Assembly: GCA_017452525.1 (NCBI GenBank)
Contig: JAFTMG010000006.1
Span: forward strand, 1 to 45,789
Reading direction: 5' to 3'
DNA from: Clostridia bacterium
Lineage (GTDB): Bacteria; Bacillota; Clostridia; Oscillospirales; CAG-272
Length of the DNA stretch: 45,789 bases
Shown here: one piece after another, positions 32,952-42,058 of the stretch
Layout: each line of letters opens with the position of its first letter
Position numbering within the stretch: position 1 is the stretch's first letter
Made by a program: the position numbers and the translations under genes
Notes under the pieces: generated by a model
What the model saw: only the letters and a program-made list of their open reading frames with translations
The model's database searches: none
Told to the model about the DNA's origin: nothing

Positions 32952-35906
32952 ATGCTGATACTAAAAGGAATTACAAAGCAATACACCGTAGGCGATTCTA
33001 CGGTGGATGCCCTGCGCGGAGTGGACATTGAGTTCCGAAAAAATGAGTTTGTTTCGATTCTCGGTCCTTCCGGATGCGGCAAAACGACCTTATTGAACAT
33101 CATCGGCGGACTTGACCAATATACGACAGGAGACCTGATCATCAACGGGCGCTCCACCAAGCAATTCAAAGATCGGGACTGGGATACCTACCGCAACCAC
33201 TCGATCGGTTTCGTATTCCAAAGCTACAATCTGATCCCTCACCAAACGGTTCTCTCCAACGTGGAGCTGGCGCTGACACTGTCCGGTGTCAGCAAATCCG
33301 AGCGTCGCCGCAGAGCAATCGAGGTGTTGGAGCAGGTAGGATTGGGAGATCAGATCCACAAAAAGCCCAACCAAATGTCCGGCGGTCAGATGCAGCGTGT
33401 TGCCATCGCACGCGCCCTGATCAACAACCCGGATATTCTTCTGGCAGATGAACCCACCGGCGCGTTGGATTCCGAGACCAGCGTCCAAGTCATGGAATTG
33501 CTCAAGGAGATCGCCAAGGACCGCCTGATCATCATGGTAACGCACAACCCCGACCTTGCGGAACAATATTCCAACCGCATCATCCGACTGATGGACGGTA
33601 AGGTCACAGACGATTCCGCTCCTTACCACGGCACCACGGTTGAGCCGGTCAAAAAAGAAAAGAAAGGATCTAAGGAGAAGACCTCCATGTCCTTCTTCAC
33701 TGCTCTTTCTCTTTCGTTGAACAACCTGATGACCAAAAAAGGACGCACCTTCATGACAAGCTTCGCCGGCTCGATCGGTATCATCGGCGTTGCCCTCATT
33801 CTGTCCGTTTCCACGGGCGTGCAAGCTTATATTGACCGTGTACAAGAGGATACACTTTCCACTTACCCGATCACGTTGCAGAAAGAAACTTTGGATATGT
33901 CCAATATGATCGGAAATCTGACGGCAAAGGCAGAGGAAAAAGAAAATCTTACGCACGAACGTGACCGCGTATACGTCAATACCATGATGTACGATCTCGT
34001 CAACTCCATCAATATGATCGAGACCAACGAGAACAATCTGAAGGCGTTCAAGAAGCATTTGGAAAGCACCGAAGGCATGGAGGAATTCACCTCGGCGATC
34101 CAATATCAATACGACCTGGATCTGAACATCTACGTAAAAAACAAGGAGGGCAAGATCAACCAATCCGACGGCATGGCATTGATGAACAGCATGCTTTCCG
34201 GAAGCACCATGGGGGGCGACTCCATGTCCTCTATGATGTCGATGAGCGGCTCCACCTACAATTTATGGGAAGAAATGCTCCCCGGAACCAACGGTGAGTT
34301 GATAAACGATCTGTTACTGGAACAGTACACCTTGATCTACGGAGAATGGCCAAAGGCTTATAATGAGGTGCTTCTGATCGTGGATGGTAACAACGAAGTC
34401 AGCGACATGGCGCTTTATGCGCTCGGTCTGAGAACCGAGCAGGAGATCAACGAGATCATGAGCAGTGCCTTCAATCAAGAACAGATCGATACCTCCAATC
34501 TCGGATCCTGGAGCTACGAGGAGATCTGCGCGCAAAACTTCAAGCTCGTTCTCTCCGCAAACAAATATCAAAAGCAAAGCAACGGAACCTATCTTGATCT
34601 GACCACCTCGGAAACAGGACTGGACCTCCTGTTCAACAATAAGGAAATCACGACGGATCTGAAGATCGTTGGTATCATCCGAGCCAGCGATGATGCGGTC
34701 GCCTCCATGATGACCGGCTCGATTGCCTATACAAGCGCATTGACCGACTATATCCTGGAACACACTGCCTCCGCAACCGCTCTGCAGGAGCAGCTTGACC
34801 ATCCGGACAAGGATATCTTCACCGGACTTCCCTTCCCCAAGGAAGACGACGTGGAACTTACGGACGCAGAAAAAATCGCCGCGATCAAGGATTATTTTGC
34901 ATCGGTGGACACCGCCAAGAAAGCTGAACTTTATACTGCTATCAGCTCCACTCCCTCCGATGAATACGTTGCCGGCATGATCACGCAGTCTCTGACCATG
35001 ATGACCAGAGCGGATATTGAAAATATGCTGATCGCCGCCATCGCACAGCAAATGGGTGCGGATCCCTCTACCGTTCAAGGCTACGTCACCGAAATGGACG
35101 ATGCGACCCTGAATGAATATGCTTCTCAGGTCCTCGCCGCACAGATCACCATGCAATATGCTCAACAGGTCGGCGCCCAGTTGGCAGCTCTCTCTCAAGC
35201 TGATCTTGCCGCCTTGTTTGACGGAACCACGTGGGGAGAGGACGAATACGTTACCTTCTATGAGCAGTATATGCCCAATGAGGTGTCGGATTCGACCTAT
35301 GAGATCAATCTCAGACGTCTTGGATACGTAGACAAAGACTCCCCCTCCGCCATTTATCTTTACGCTTCCAGCTTTGAGAATAAGGATATGATCTCGGACT
35401 TCATTTCCGATTACAATGACAGCGTATCGGAAGAGGACAAGATCAACTATACGGATTACGTGGCACTTCTGATGTCTTCCATCACCACCATCATCAATGC
35501 GATCTCGTATGTTTTGATCGCTTTCGTTGCCATTTCGCTGGTGGTATCCTCGATCATGATCGGCATCATCACCTATGTGTCCGTATTGGAACGCACCAAG
35601 GAGATCGGTATTCTCCGTGCTATCGGCGCTTCCAAAAAGGACATTTCCCGCGTGTTCAATGCGGAAACGCTTATTATCGGTTTCACCGCGGGATTGATCG
35701 GTATTCTGGTCACGCTCCTTTTGCTGATCCCCATCAATCTGATCCTACATGCTCTGACCGGCATTGAGATTTTGAGCGCACAGCTCCCCGTAGCGGGCGC
35801 GATCATTCTGGTCGGCATCAGTATGCTCCTGACCTTTATTGCGGGACTCATCCCCTCCCGTGTTGCGGCAAAAAAGGACCCTGTTACCGCACTTCGAACC
35901 GAATAA
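32952..35906 (+). CDS. MacB-like fused ABC ATPase/FtsX-type permease
   Basis: 984 residues from ATG 32952 (AAAGGAG upstream; longer frame to 32883 rejected). ATPase domain ~1-225 with GPSGCGKTT, MSGGQMQR, LADEPTGALD and VTHN. After a basic linker comes TM1 (~270-295), a large outer domain (~296-840) with Met/Ser-rich and helical parts, and three C-terminal helices (~843-868, ~905-930, ~946-970), the FtsX plan of MacB. It should work as a dimer. The outer domain is about twice that of Escherichia coli MacB and unlike it in sequence. Pairing with a two-component system suggests response to peptide antibiotics or envelope stress; the substrate is unknown. Confidence 0.93.
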   Translation: MLILKGITKQYTVGDSTVDALRGVDIEFRKNEFVSILGPSGCGKTTLLNIIGGLDQYTTGDLIINGRSTKQFKDRDWDTYRNHSIGFVFQSYNLIPHQTVLSNVELALTLSGVSKSERRRRAIEVLEQVGLGDQIHKKPNQMSGGQMQRVAIARALINNPDILLADEPTGALDSETSVQVMELLKEIAKDRLIIMVTHNPDLAEQYSNRIIRLMDGKVTDDSAPYHGTTVEPVKKEKKGSKEKTSMSFFTALSLSLNNLMTKKGRTFMTSFAGSIGIIGVALILSVSTGVQAYIDRVQEDTLSTYPITLQKETLDMSNMIGNLTAKAEEKENLTHERDRVYVNTMMYDLVNSINMIETNENNLKAFKKHLESTEGMEEFTSAIQYQYDLDLNIYVKNKEGKINQSDGMALMNSMLSGSTMGGDSMSSMMSMSGSTYNLWEEMLPGTNGELINDLLLEQYTLIYGEWPKAYNEVLLIVDGNNEVSDMALYALGLRTEQEINEIMSSAFNQEQIDTSNLGSWSYEEICAQNFKLVLSANKYQKQSNGTYLDLTTSETGLDLLFNNKEITTDLKIVGIIRASDDAVASMMTGSIAYTSALTDYILEHTASATALQEQLDHPDKDIFTGLPFPKEDDVELTDAEKIAAIKDYFASVDTAKKAELYTAISSTPSDEYVAGMITQSLTMMTRADIENMLIAAIAQQMGADPSTVQGYVTEMDDATLNEYASQVLAAQITMQYAQQVGAQLAALSQADLAALFDGTTWGEDEYVTFYEQYMPNEVSDSTYEINLRRLGYVDKDSPSAIYLYASSFENKDMISDFISDYNDSVSEEDKINYTDYVALLMSSITTIINAISYVLIAFVAISLVVSSIMIGIITYVSVLERTKEIGILRAIGASKKDISRVFNAETLIIGFTAGLIGILVTLLLLIPINLILHALTGIEILSAQLPVAGAIILVGISMLLTFIAGLIPSRVAAKKDPVTALRTE

Positions 35907-35914
35907 ATCTGATA

Positions 35915-35968
35915 TGCAAAATGGGAACGGCACACCGATTCGGTGTGCCGTTCCCTATATTATATTTA
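35915..35968. terminator. Bidirectional terminator between the MacB-like gene and galM
   Basis: A perfect 14-bp stem (35923-35936 with 35942-35955, GGGAACGGCACACC against its complement) with a 5-base loop. T-rich on the plus side; the minus side runs into ATTTTGC. Confidence 0.93.
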
Positions 35969-37033
35969 CTTTCTCACGTCAAAGCGGTAGACGGTCGTAT
36001 AGTCATATACTTCGCCGGGCTTCAGCGTAACGTCGGTAAAGTTCGGATGGTTGATACTGTCAGGCATATGCTGGGTCTCCAGACAGAATGCATTCTGCTG
36101 TCCCTGCGGGTAGCCTCCCTTAAAGGGATGCTCCTTATTAGTCAGGAAGTTACCGGTATAGAACTGAACGCAAGGCTGATTGGTAAGCACGCGCATCTCG
36201 CGGCCGCTCTCCGGCTCGTATACGCAGATTCGCTCGGTTACTGCCTTCCCTTCCTTAGGGGTGAAGCACAGACAGTGGTCATAGCCGCCCGCAAAGATCA
36301 GATCCTGACAAGGTGCGTCAAAATCCTTGCCGATCGTCTTGGGGGTGCGGAAATCGAAGGGGGTACCCTCCACGGACGCGATCTCGCCGGTGGGAATCAG
36401 CTTGTCATCGGTTCTGACGTACCGATCCGCATCCATATACAGAACGTGACCCTTAGCGGTACCGGAGGCGAAGCCTCCCAGATTGAAGTACGAGTGGTTC
36501 GTAAGATTCAGAATGGTCTCCGCATCGGTCGTTGCAACGTAACGGATGGACAATGCATTATCGCTGGTCAGGCGGTATGTAACGCAGATATCCAGCGTTC
36601 CGGGATAGCCCTCGTCTCCATCGGGAGAGACCAGGTGCAGGATCAGCTCGGGCTCCTCGCAATCCTTTTCCGCCACGCTCCAGACGCGGTGAGAGAAGCC
36701 CACCTTGCCGCCGTGCAGGTGATTGCCGTTGTTATTTTGAAACAGCGTGTAGCTCTTTCCGTTCAGAGTAAATTGACCGTGAGCGATGCGGTTTCCGAAA
36801 CGGCCGATCAATGCTCCCTGGTAGCCATCGCCTTCCACGTAATCGATCAGATTGTCATAGCCGCAAACCACGTCTCCAAGTCTTCCGCGCGCATCGGGAA
36901 CCAGAATCTGCTGGATTGCGCCGCCGAAATTCAAAATGGACACCTTCATGCCGTTCTGATTGGACAAGGTATAACGAATGATCTCGGTACCGTCGGTAAG
37001 CTTACCGAACAGCGCTTTAGTAATATTGTTCAT
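35966..37033 (-). CDS. galM: Aldose 1-epimerase (galactose mutarotase)
   Basis: 355 residues from ATG 37033, with AAAGGA upstream; the longer frame to 37063 lacks a site. Motifs: GYDNLIDYVEG, GRFGNRIAHGQF (~72), NNGNHLHGGKVGF with the first catalytic His (~100), NLTNHSYFNLGG with the second His (~175), AGGYDHCL and CLETQHMPDS with the catalytic Glu (~315). The enzyme interconverts alpha and beta anomers of galactose or glucose. Last gene of a four-gene operon with galE, a NahK-like kinase and a nucleotidyltransferase. Confidence 0.96.
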   Translation of the reverse strand: MNNITKALFGKLTDGTEIIRYTLSNQNGMKVSILNFGGAIQQILVPDARGRLGDVVCGYDNLIDYVEGDGYQGALIGRFGNRIAHGQFTLNGKSYTLFQNNNGNHLHGGKVGFSHRVWSVAEKDCEEPELILHLVSPDGDEGYPGTLDICVTYRLTSDNALSIRYVATTDAETILNLTNHSYFNLGGFASGTAKGHVLYMDADRYVRTDDKLIPTGEIASVEGTPFDFRTPKTIGKDFDAPCQDLIFAGGYDHCLCFTPKEGKAVTERICVYEPESGREMRVLTNQPCVQFYTGNFLTNKEHPFKGGYPQGQQNAFCLETQHMPDSINHPNFTDVTLKPGEVYDYTTVYRFDVRK

Positions 37034-37066
37034 TTTGATATCCTTTCTTGCAAGCCGCAACATCGA

Positions 37067-38080
37067 TCAGCTATCGTATCCGTTGGGGTTTTTCATCTGC
37101 CAGTTGTTGGCATCACGGCACATTTCCTCAATACCGTACTGTGCGCGCCAGCCGAGTTTCTCATATGCCTTGGTGGGGTCCGCATAGCACATATCGATAT
37201 CGCCGGGGCGGCGGGGTGTGATCTTATAGGGGATCTTCTTGCCGGTAGCCTTCTCATAAGCATTGACGATATCAAGCACGGAATAGCCAGTACCCGTGCC
37301 GATATTGAAGTAATCCACACCGGTAACCGTCTCTGCCAGCTCGATCGCCTTCAGGTGAGCGCGCGCCAGATCGACCACGTGGATGTAGTCACGAACGCCA
37401 GTACCGTCATGGGTGTTATAATCGTTACCGAACACGGAAAGGAACTCTCTCTTGCCGGACGCGACCTGAGTAATATAAGGAAGCAAATTGTTCGGGATAC
37501 CCTGAGGATCTTCACCGATCAAACCGCTGCTGTGCGCACCGATTGGATTGAAGTAGCGAAGAATGGAGACGCTCCACTCATGGTCTGCCTCGTAGATATC
37601 CTTCAGGATACGCTCGATCATCAGCTTGGTCTCACCGTAGGGGTTCGTGGTGGAAAGCGGGAAATCCTCGCGGATCGGAACACTGGCGGGGTTGCCGTAA
37701 ACGGTGGCGGAGGAGCTGAATACGATCCGCTTCGCACCATACTTGGAAAGCAGTGCGCACAAATTAAAGGTCCCCGTCAAATTGTTGTGATAATAGCGAA
37801 GCGGCTGCGCGCAGGACTCGCCGACCGCTTTCAGACCCGCAAAGTGAATGCAGCTGTCGATCTCATTCTCTTGGAAGACCTTCTCAAGTCCATCATAATC
37901 CAACAGATCGACCTCGTAGAATTTCACTCTCTTGCCGGTGATCTGCTCAATGCGATCCAGCACGCAAGGCTTACTGTTGCAGAAATTGTCGACAACGACC
38001 AGCTCGCGGCCTGCAGCCAACAGCTCAACAATGGTGTGGGAACCGATAAAGCCGGTTCCTCCGGTGATCAGAATAGACAT
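37067..38080 (-). CDS. galE: UDP-glucose 4-epimerase
   Basis: 337 residues. Rossmann NAD loop ITGGTGFIGSH (~5-15), the catalytic Ser in FSSSATVYG (~123) and Tyr/Lys in YGETK (~147-151), and the C-terminal substrate segment RRPGDIDMCYADP (~295). It interconverts UDP-glucose and UDP-galactose; many bacterial forms also act on UDP-GlcNAc/UDP-GalNAc. Here the residue at the usual gate is embedded in CYADP (Cys), and a small residue there often goes with acceptance of N-acetyl sugars, an inference. GGAGG precedes the ATG. Its place beside a NahK-like kinase supports a role in amino-sugar conversion. Confidence 0.96.
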   Translation of the reverse strand: MSILITGGTGFIGSHTIVELLAAGRELVVVDNFCNSKPCVLDRIEQITGKRVKFYEVDLLDYDGLEKVFQENEIDSCIHFAGLKAVGESCAQPLRYYHNNLTGTFNLCALLSKYGAKRIVFSSSATVYGNPASVPIREDFPLSTTNPYGETKLMIERILKDIYEADHEWSVSILRYFNPIGAHSSGLIGEDPQGIPNNLLPYITQVASGKREFLSVFGNDYNTHDGTGVRDYIHVVDLARAHLKAIELAETVTGVDYFNIGTGTGYSVLDIVNAYEKATGKKIPYKITPRRPGDIDMCYADPTKAYEKLGWRAQYGIEEMCRDANNWQMKNPNGYDS

Positions 38081-38094
38081 AGTGATATCCTCCC

Positions 38095-39186
38095 TTATGA
38101 TTTTACAAATTCGGCAACGATGGCGTTCAGCTTTTCCATTTTGGCTTCCATATCCGCTACCAGCTTGAACTGATTACGGGCACGGTCCAGATTGTGACCC
38201 TCGCGGTGAATACGGAAATATGTATCTCCCTCCAGATAATCCGTCAGGAACCGTATACCCGTTTCCAAGGTGATCACGTACGCACCCATCGGGAGTGCCT
38301 TGATCTCGGCCTCGGACAAAGAACCTCCCAATCCTTTGAGAAAGCCCTCGGTGTATGCACGGAACATATCCTCACGGATGAACACCTTATCCAGATCCGT
38401 CTCGTCCTCTGCCGCACTGGATGCACCGAAGCGGATAGAGTCGCCAAAATCATACAGAACGGAGCCGGGCATGATGGTATCCAGATCCAGAATACAGATG
38501 CCCTCACCCGTGGTGTTATCCATCATGATATTGTTCAGCTTGGTATCATTGTGTGTCACGCGCAGAGGGAGTTCACCGGTAGCAATACGGTCTACGATAA
38601 AGGAACACTTCTCCGCTCGCTCCGTCACGAAACGAATATCCTCGGCAACAGATGCCGCGCGACCGCATACGTCAGCCTCTACGGCACGCAAAAACGTTTG
38701 GTAACGAATGGCGGTATTGTGGAAATTGGGGATCGTCTCACCCAATACAGAGGCATCAAAGTCGGCAAGCTGGCTTTGGAAATGTCCAAAGGCATATCCT
38801 ACCTTGCAAAACAGCTCCGTGCTGTCTGCCGAAAGATAGCAGGTGGCATCGGTGATAAAATCGTACAGACGCCAATATTCACCGTCCTCATCGATCAGAT
38901 AATGCTCTCCGCTGTCGGAGATCAGGGCATTCAGCGCACCACGCTCCACGTCTCCGCCGTTTGCACGCAGGATCTCGCGAATGAAATCCGTCACGGCAAC
39001 GATGTTGTTCATCACTACCTCCGGTTGCTTGAAGATGTTCTTATTGATCTTTTGCAGAACGTACTTCTTGCCGTCGGCGGCGGTCACAAACCACGTTGAA
39101 TTGATATGACCGATCTCGCAGATCTCAACCTGAGTAACGGGCTGATCAATAAAATGCGAGAAAATCTCTAAAACCGTTTGTGTCAT
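38095..39186 (-). CDS. NahK-like N-acetylhexosamine 1-kinase (APH-fold phosphotransferase)
   Basis: 363 residues from ATG 39186, with GGAGG 5 bases upstream. An aminoglycoside-phosphotransferase fold: GHINSTWFV and KKYVLQKINKNIFKQPEVVMNNI (~25-60) match the start of Bifidobacterium NahK, VTHNDTKLNNIM (~207) carries the catalytic Asp and ILDLDTIMPGS (~228) the metal Asp. NahK phosphorylates GlcNAc or GalNAc at C1. The gene sits between a sugar nucleotidyltransferase and galE, so a GlcNAc-1-P or GalNAc-1-P product could pass straight to UDP-sugar. Homoserine or choline kinase are less likely given these neighbours. Confidence 0.85.
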   Translation of the reverse strand: MTQTVLEIFSHFIDQPVTQVEICEIGHINSTWFVTAADGKKYVLQKINKNIFKQPEVVMNNIVAVTDFIREILRANGGDVERGALNALISDSGEHYLIDEDGEYWRLYDFITDATCYLSADSTELFCKVGYAFGHFQSQLADFDASVLGETIPNFHNTAIRYQTFLRAVEADVCGRAASVAEDIRFVTERAEKCSFIVDRIATGELPLRVTHNDTKLNNIMMDNTTGEGICILDLDTIMPGSVLYDFGDSIRFGASSAAEDETDLDKVFIREDMFRAYTEGFLKGLGGSLSEAEIKALPMGAYVITLETGIRFLTDYLEGDTYFRIHREGHNLDRARNQFKLVADMEAKMEKLNAIVAEFVKS

Positions 39187-39196
39187 TTCTTCCTCC

Positions 39197-40096
39197 TCAC
39201 TTCCACAGCTTCGCGGGGTATTCACCACGGTCGATCATCGCGCGCAAGCCCGCCATGACCGCAGGTTTATCTTCCTTATATGTAATACCGTACCAGATCG
39301 CGTCGGTGTTATATACCTTCACACTCACATCCCCGCTCTTCATCAGGTCCTCCACCGCAAACGGCAGGTAGAACTCCTGCTTCAACGGATTTTCCGCCTC
39401 TGCCAGCTTCTTCATGAAGACCTTGAAGTTCAACTTCATTTTGGCGAAGACGTCTGGAGTCAAGCCCCAACAGTTCATGGAAACGACCGTATCCAACGGA
39501 AGATTTACCGCGGTGCCGTTTTCTTCATATACGGCATGATCTCCGGCGGGAGTGATCTTGGTACGTTCCGTAACCGAGCACAGATTTCCCTGCTCATCCA
39601 CGCAACACTCGCCGCGAGAAACCGAACCGTTTTCAGACAAGGTATTCTTCAAGCGATAGCCGACCATACAGCAATCCCCCGACTTCGCCTGCTTCAGATG
39701 CTTTGCCAATTGCTCAAAAGCTTCTCTTCCGTAAAAATCATCCGAATTGATGACCGCAAAATTATCCTTCACAAGGTCAGCCGCGCAAAGGACCGCATGT
39801 CCGGTCCCCAAAGGCTTTTCGCGCCCCTCGGGAACAGCGGTCCCCTCGGGAATGGCGGAGAGACTCTGGAAGCAATAAGCCACCTTGATATACTTTTCCA
39901 CTCTGGATCCGATCGTTTGATGGAACAGCTCGGCATTTTCTTCTTTGATGATGAAAACCACTCGGTCAAAGCCCGCACGGATTGCATCAAAGATCGAAAA
40001 ATCGATGATAAATTCCCCGTTTTCTGTCACGGGGTCAAGCTGCTTCAAACCGCCATATCGGGAACCCATACCGGCAGCAAGAATTACCAATGTCAT
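39197..40096 (-). CDS. Sugar-1-phosphate nucleotidyltransferase
   Basis: 299 residues with the Rossmann-like NTP-transferase start LVILAAGMGSRYGGLKQLDP (~3-22), PLGTGHAVLCA (~94) and NSDDFYGREAF (~116, metal Asp pair). Later parts (VVSMNCWGLTPDVF) are typical of a widespread Clostridial subgroup related to UTP-dependent enzymes. No acetyltransferase domain follows, unlike GlmU. First gene of the operon; the kinase gene begins 10 bases after its stop. The likely job is making UDP-HexNAc or UDP-hexose from the kinase product, replacing GalT of the bifidobacterial pathway; the specificity is inferred. Confidence 0.85.
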   Translation of the reverse strand: MTLVILAAGMGSRYGGLKQLDPVTENGEFIIDFSIFDAIRAGFDRVVFIIKEENAELFHQTIGSRVEKYIKVAYCFQSLSAIPEGTAVPEGREKPLGTGHAVLCAADLVKDNFAVINSDDFYGREAFEQLAKHLKQAKSGDCCMVGYRLKNTLSENGSVSRGECCVDEQGNLCSVTERTKITPAGDHAVYEENGTAVNLPLDTVVSMNCWGLTPDVFAKMKLNFKVFMKKLAEAENPLKQEFYLPFAVEDLMKSGDVSVKVYNTDAIWYGITYKEDKPAVMAGLRAMIDRGEYPAKLWK

Positions 40097-40154
40097 GATA
40101 TGTCCTCTTTTCGTCTGTAATGGCGAGCAGAAACGCTCACCTATTCATTTTACT

Positions 40155-40183
40155 ATTATAATCCATTTTCTTCATAAATGTAA
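40155..40183 (-). promoter_or_regulatory. Promoter of the hexosamine/galactose operon
   Basis: TTACAT (40183-40178), 17 bases, TATAAT (40160-40155) on the minus strand, about 60 bases before the nucleotidyltransferase start. The -35 box is weak, so an activator may be needed. Confidence 0.5.
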
Positions 40184-40258
40184 TCCCTTTTCGTTCTTTT
40201 TAACATTTTGTTTACATCTTTCCGAGAAATATTGTATACTCATATTTATATTTTCCTA

Positions 40259-40287
40259 TTGACAAATCTATACTTGTCATGTATAAT
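40259..40287 (+). promoter_or_regulatory. Consensus sigma-A promoter of the Crp/Fnr-ABC operon
   Basis: TTGACA (40259-40264), 17 bases, TATAAT (40282-40287): both boxes perfect. The expected start of transcription is near 40294, inside the palindrome described next. Confidence 0.85.
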
Positions 40288-40291
40288 TAAA

Positions 40292-40309
40292 GTGTCTCAA
40301 ATGAGACAC
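40292..40309. promoter_or_regulatory. Operator-like palindrome at the transcription start
   Basis: GTGTCTC-AAAT-GAGACAC, perfect 7-bp arms, lies just after the -10 box and ends 11 bases before the regulator's ATG. It has the size of a Crp/Fnr-family site but not the TGTGA or TTGAT core. Its place suggests repression, most simply by the gene's own product. Confidence 0.65.
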
Positions 40310-40320
40310 AAGAGGTGGAT

Positions 40321-41007
40321 ATGCAAAACACAAAAGAATTGCTCGCAACCGTTTCCCACCCCTTGCTGAAAGGGGTAAACACGGAACTTCTCGGGGCTTT
40401 GATGGACTTCGACCAATGCCACATCCTCACCTACCGTTCGGGAGACGTGATCTTCTCTCCCCAAAGCAGCTCTCCGGGTTTGGGAATCCTTTTGGACGGA
40501 ACCGCTGTCGCGCATACCGCCCATTCGGTCAAAAAAGTCATGCTCCGCACCTTTTCACCCGGCGCGGTATTCGGAATATCCGATTGGTACAATGAGGAAC
40601 AACCGTTTTTCAGCCGCATAGAAGCACACACACAAGTTCGCCTCTTACTGATCAAGCCCTCTGCCGTACGAAGACTTCTGGATGAAAGTCCGGCATTCCG
40701 GGAACAGTATATCCGTTTTTTGACGGATCGTATCCGTTTTTTAAATCAAAAAATCGGATATTTGACCGCCGGCAGCGCGGAATATAAGCTATCACATTAT
40801 TTGCTTTCCTTAGGGGAACGCGAAACAGTTACCCTGCCCCTTGCCATGAGCGGCCTGGCAGAAATGCTGGATCTTGGCAGAGCCTCTCTCTACCGTGCGT
40901 TTGACACACTGGTTGAGGACGGTTTCATTTCCAAACAAGGCAAAACCATCACCCTACACGACCGTGAGGGTATGGCTGAATATTATCACCAAAAAGCACA
41001 TCAATGA
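40321..41007 (+). CDS. Crp/Fnr-family transcriptional regulator
   Basis: 228 residues from ATG 40321, with AGAGGTGG upstream. N-terminal cyclic-nucleotide-binding-like beta-barrel (~15-120: YRSGDVIFSPQSSSPGLGILLDG, FSPGAVFGISDWYN), dimer helix (~125-150) and winged helix (~155-225: SGLAEMLDLGRASLYRAFDTLVEDGFISKQG). The Fnr iron-sulfur cysteines are absent and the cAMP pocket arginine is not evident, so the effector is unknown. It starts a four-gene operon; 16 bases separate it from the binding-protein gene. It probably regulates this transporter and itself. Confidence 0.92.
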   Translation: MQNTKELLATVSHPLLKGVNTELLGALMDFDQCHILTYRSGDVIFSPQSSSPGLGILLDGTAVAHTAHSVKKVMLRTFSPGAVFGISDWYNEEQPFFSRIEAHTQVRLLLIKPSAVRRLLDESPAFREQYIRFLTDRIRFLNQKIGYLTAGSAEYKLSHYLLSLGERETVTLPLAMSGLAEMLDLGRASLYRAFDTLVEDGFISKQGKTITLHDREGMAEYYHQKAHQ

Positions 41008-41023
41008 AAAGGAGACCCAAACA

Positions 41024-42058
41024 ATGAAACACACACTGACCCGCACACTGACTCTGGTACTTGCCATTCTTCTCTGCCTGCCTCTTGTCGCCTGCGGTGC
41101 GTCCGCCGACACAAAGGAAACAACCGCATCGGACGCCGCGCAGCAGGAGGTCACACTTGATAAAGAGTTGAAGATCGATATTATGGTACTCAGCGGCACC
41201 ACCGGTGTCGGCATCGCCCCTTTGATGAATGACGTAAAGAACGGAAACGCCGCGTTGAACTACAACATTGAAGTCGCATCCTCTGCCGATCTGATCAATC
41301 CCGGACTGATCCAGGGTGAGGTCGAGATCGCTGCTCTGCCCACCAACGTTGCCTCTGTGCTCTATAACAAAACCGGTGGAAAGATCATGGTTGCCGCGGT
41401 AAACACCAAAGGTGTTCTCTATCTGCTGGAAAACGGCGAGACCGTCAAATCCTTTGCGGATCTGAAGGGTAAAACCGTATATCTCCCCGGTCAGGGCTCC
41501 AATCCCGAATATATTTTCAGATACCTTGCAGAAAAGAACGGACTTGAGATTGGCAAGGACGTTACGGTCGATTACACCTACGGAAGCCCCGATGAGCTGG
41601 CAACTGCCATCACCACCGGATTGGTATCTCTTGCCGTGCTTCCCGAGCCCAAGGTGACCGCCATTAAGTCTCAGAACGCCGCCGTGCGCTCCGCGCTGGA
41701 CTTTACCGCTGAGTGGAACCGTGTTTCCGACGGCGAACTGGTACAGGGCTGTATCGTGGTACAGAAATCCTTCGCCGAAGAGCATCCCGCAGAGCTGGCG
41801 CAATTTCTGAAGGATTATGAGGCATCCATTCAGTTTGTCAACACCAACATTGAGGAAGCCAGCACCATGATCGAAGCCGCGGGAATCATTCCCAAGGCGC
41901 CCCTCGCAAAAAAAGCTCTTCCCGCTTGTAACATCTGCTTCATATCCGGCGAAGAGATGAAGGCTTCTCTGGTATCCTTCTATCAGGTACTGTTTGGCAT
42001 GGCTCCCGCATCCGTCGGCGGTGCTCTGCCCGATGACGGTATCTACTACCTGCCCTGA
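41024..42058 (+). CDS. ABC importer substrate-binding lipoprotein, NitT/TauT type
   Basis: 344 residues from ATG 41024 (AAAGGAG upstream). Signal peptide with lipobox PLVAC (Cys ~25), short linker, then a two-lobed binding fold of the NMT1/SsuA class: IMVLSGTTGVGIAPLM (~52), IQGEVEIAALPTNVA (~97), FADLKGKTVYLPGQGSNPEYIFR (~146) and VVQKSFAEEHPAEL near 245. Relatives bind nitrate, taurine, sulfonates or thiamine precursors; no residue here lets me choose. It overlaps the permease gene by one base (TGATG). Confidence 0.92.
   Translation: MKHTLTRTLTLVLAILLCLPLVACGASADTKETTASDAAQQEVTLDKELKIDIMVLSGTTGVGIAPLMNDVKNGNAALNYNIEVASSADLINPGLIQGEVEIAALPTNVASVLYNKTGGKIMVAAVNTKGVLYLLENGETVKSFADLKGKTVYLPGQGSNPEYIFRYLAEKNGLEIGKDVTVDYTYGSPDELATAITTGLVSLAVLPEPKVTAIKSQNAAVRSALDFTAEWNRVSDGELVQGCIVVQKSFAEEHPAELAQFLKDYEASIQFVNTNIEEASTMIEAAGIIPKAPLAKKALPACNICFISGEEMKASLVSFYQVLFGMAPASVGGALPDDGIYYLP

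Noticed and set aside
35921..38173. Plus-strand reading frame (750 codons) opposite galM and galE
   Set aside because: It begins inside a terminator and mirrors two well-defined enzymes; its translation has no recognisable domain.
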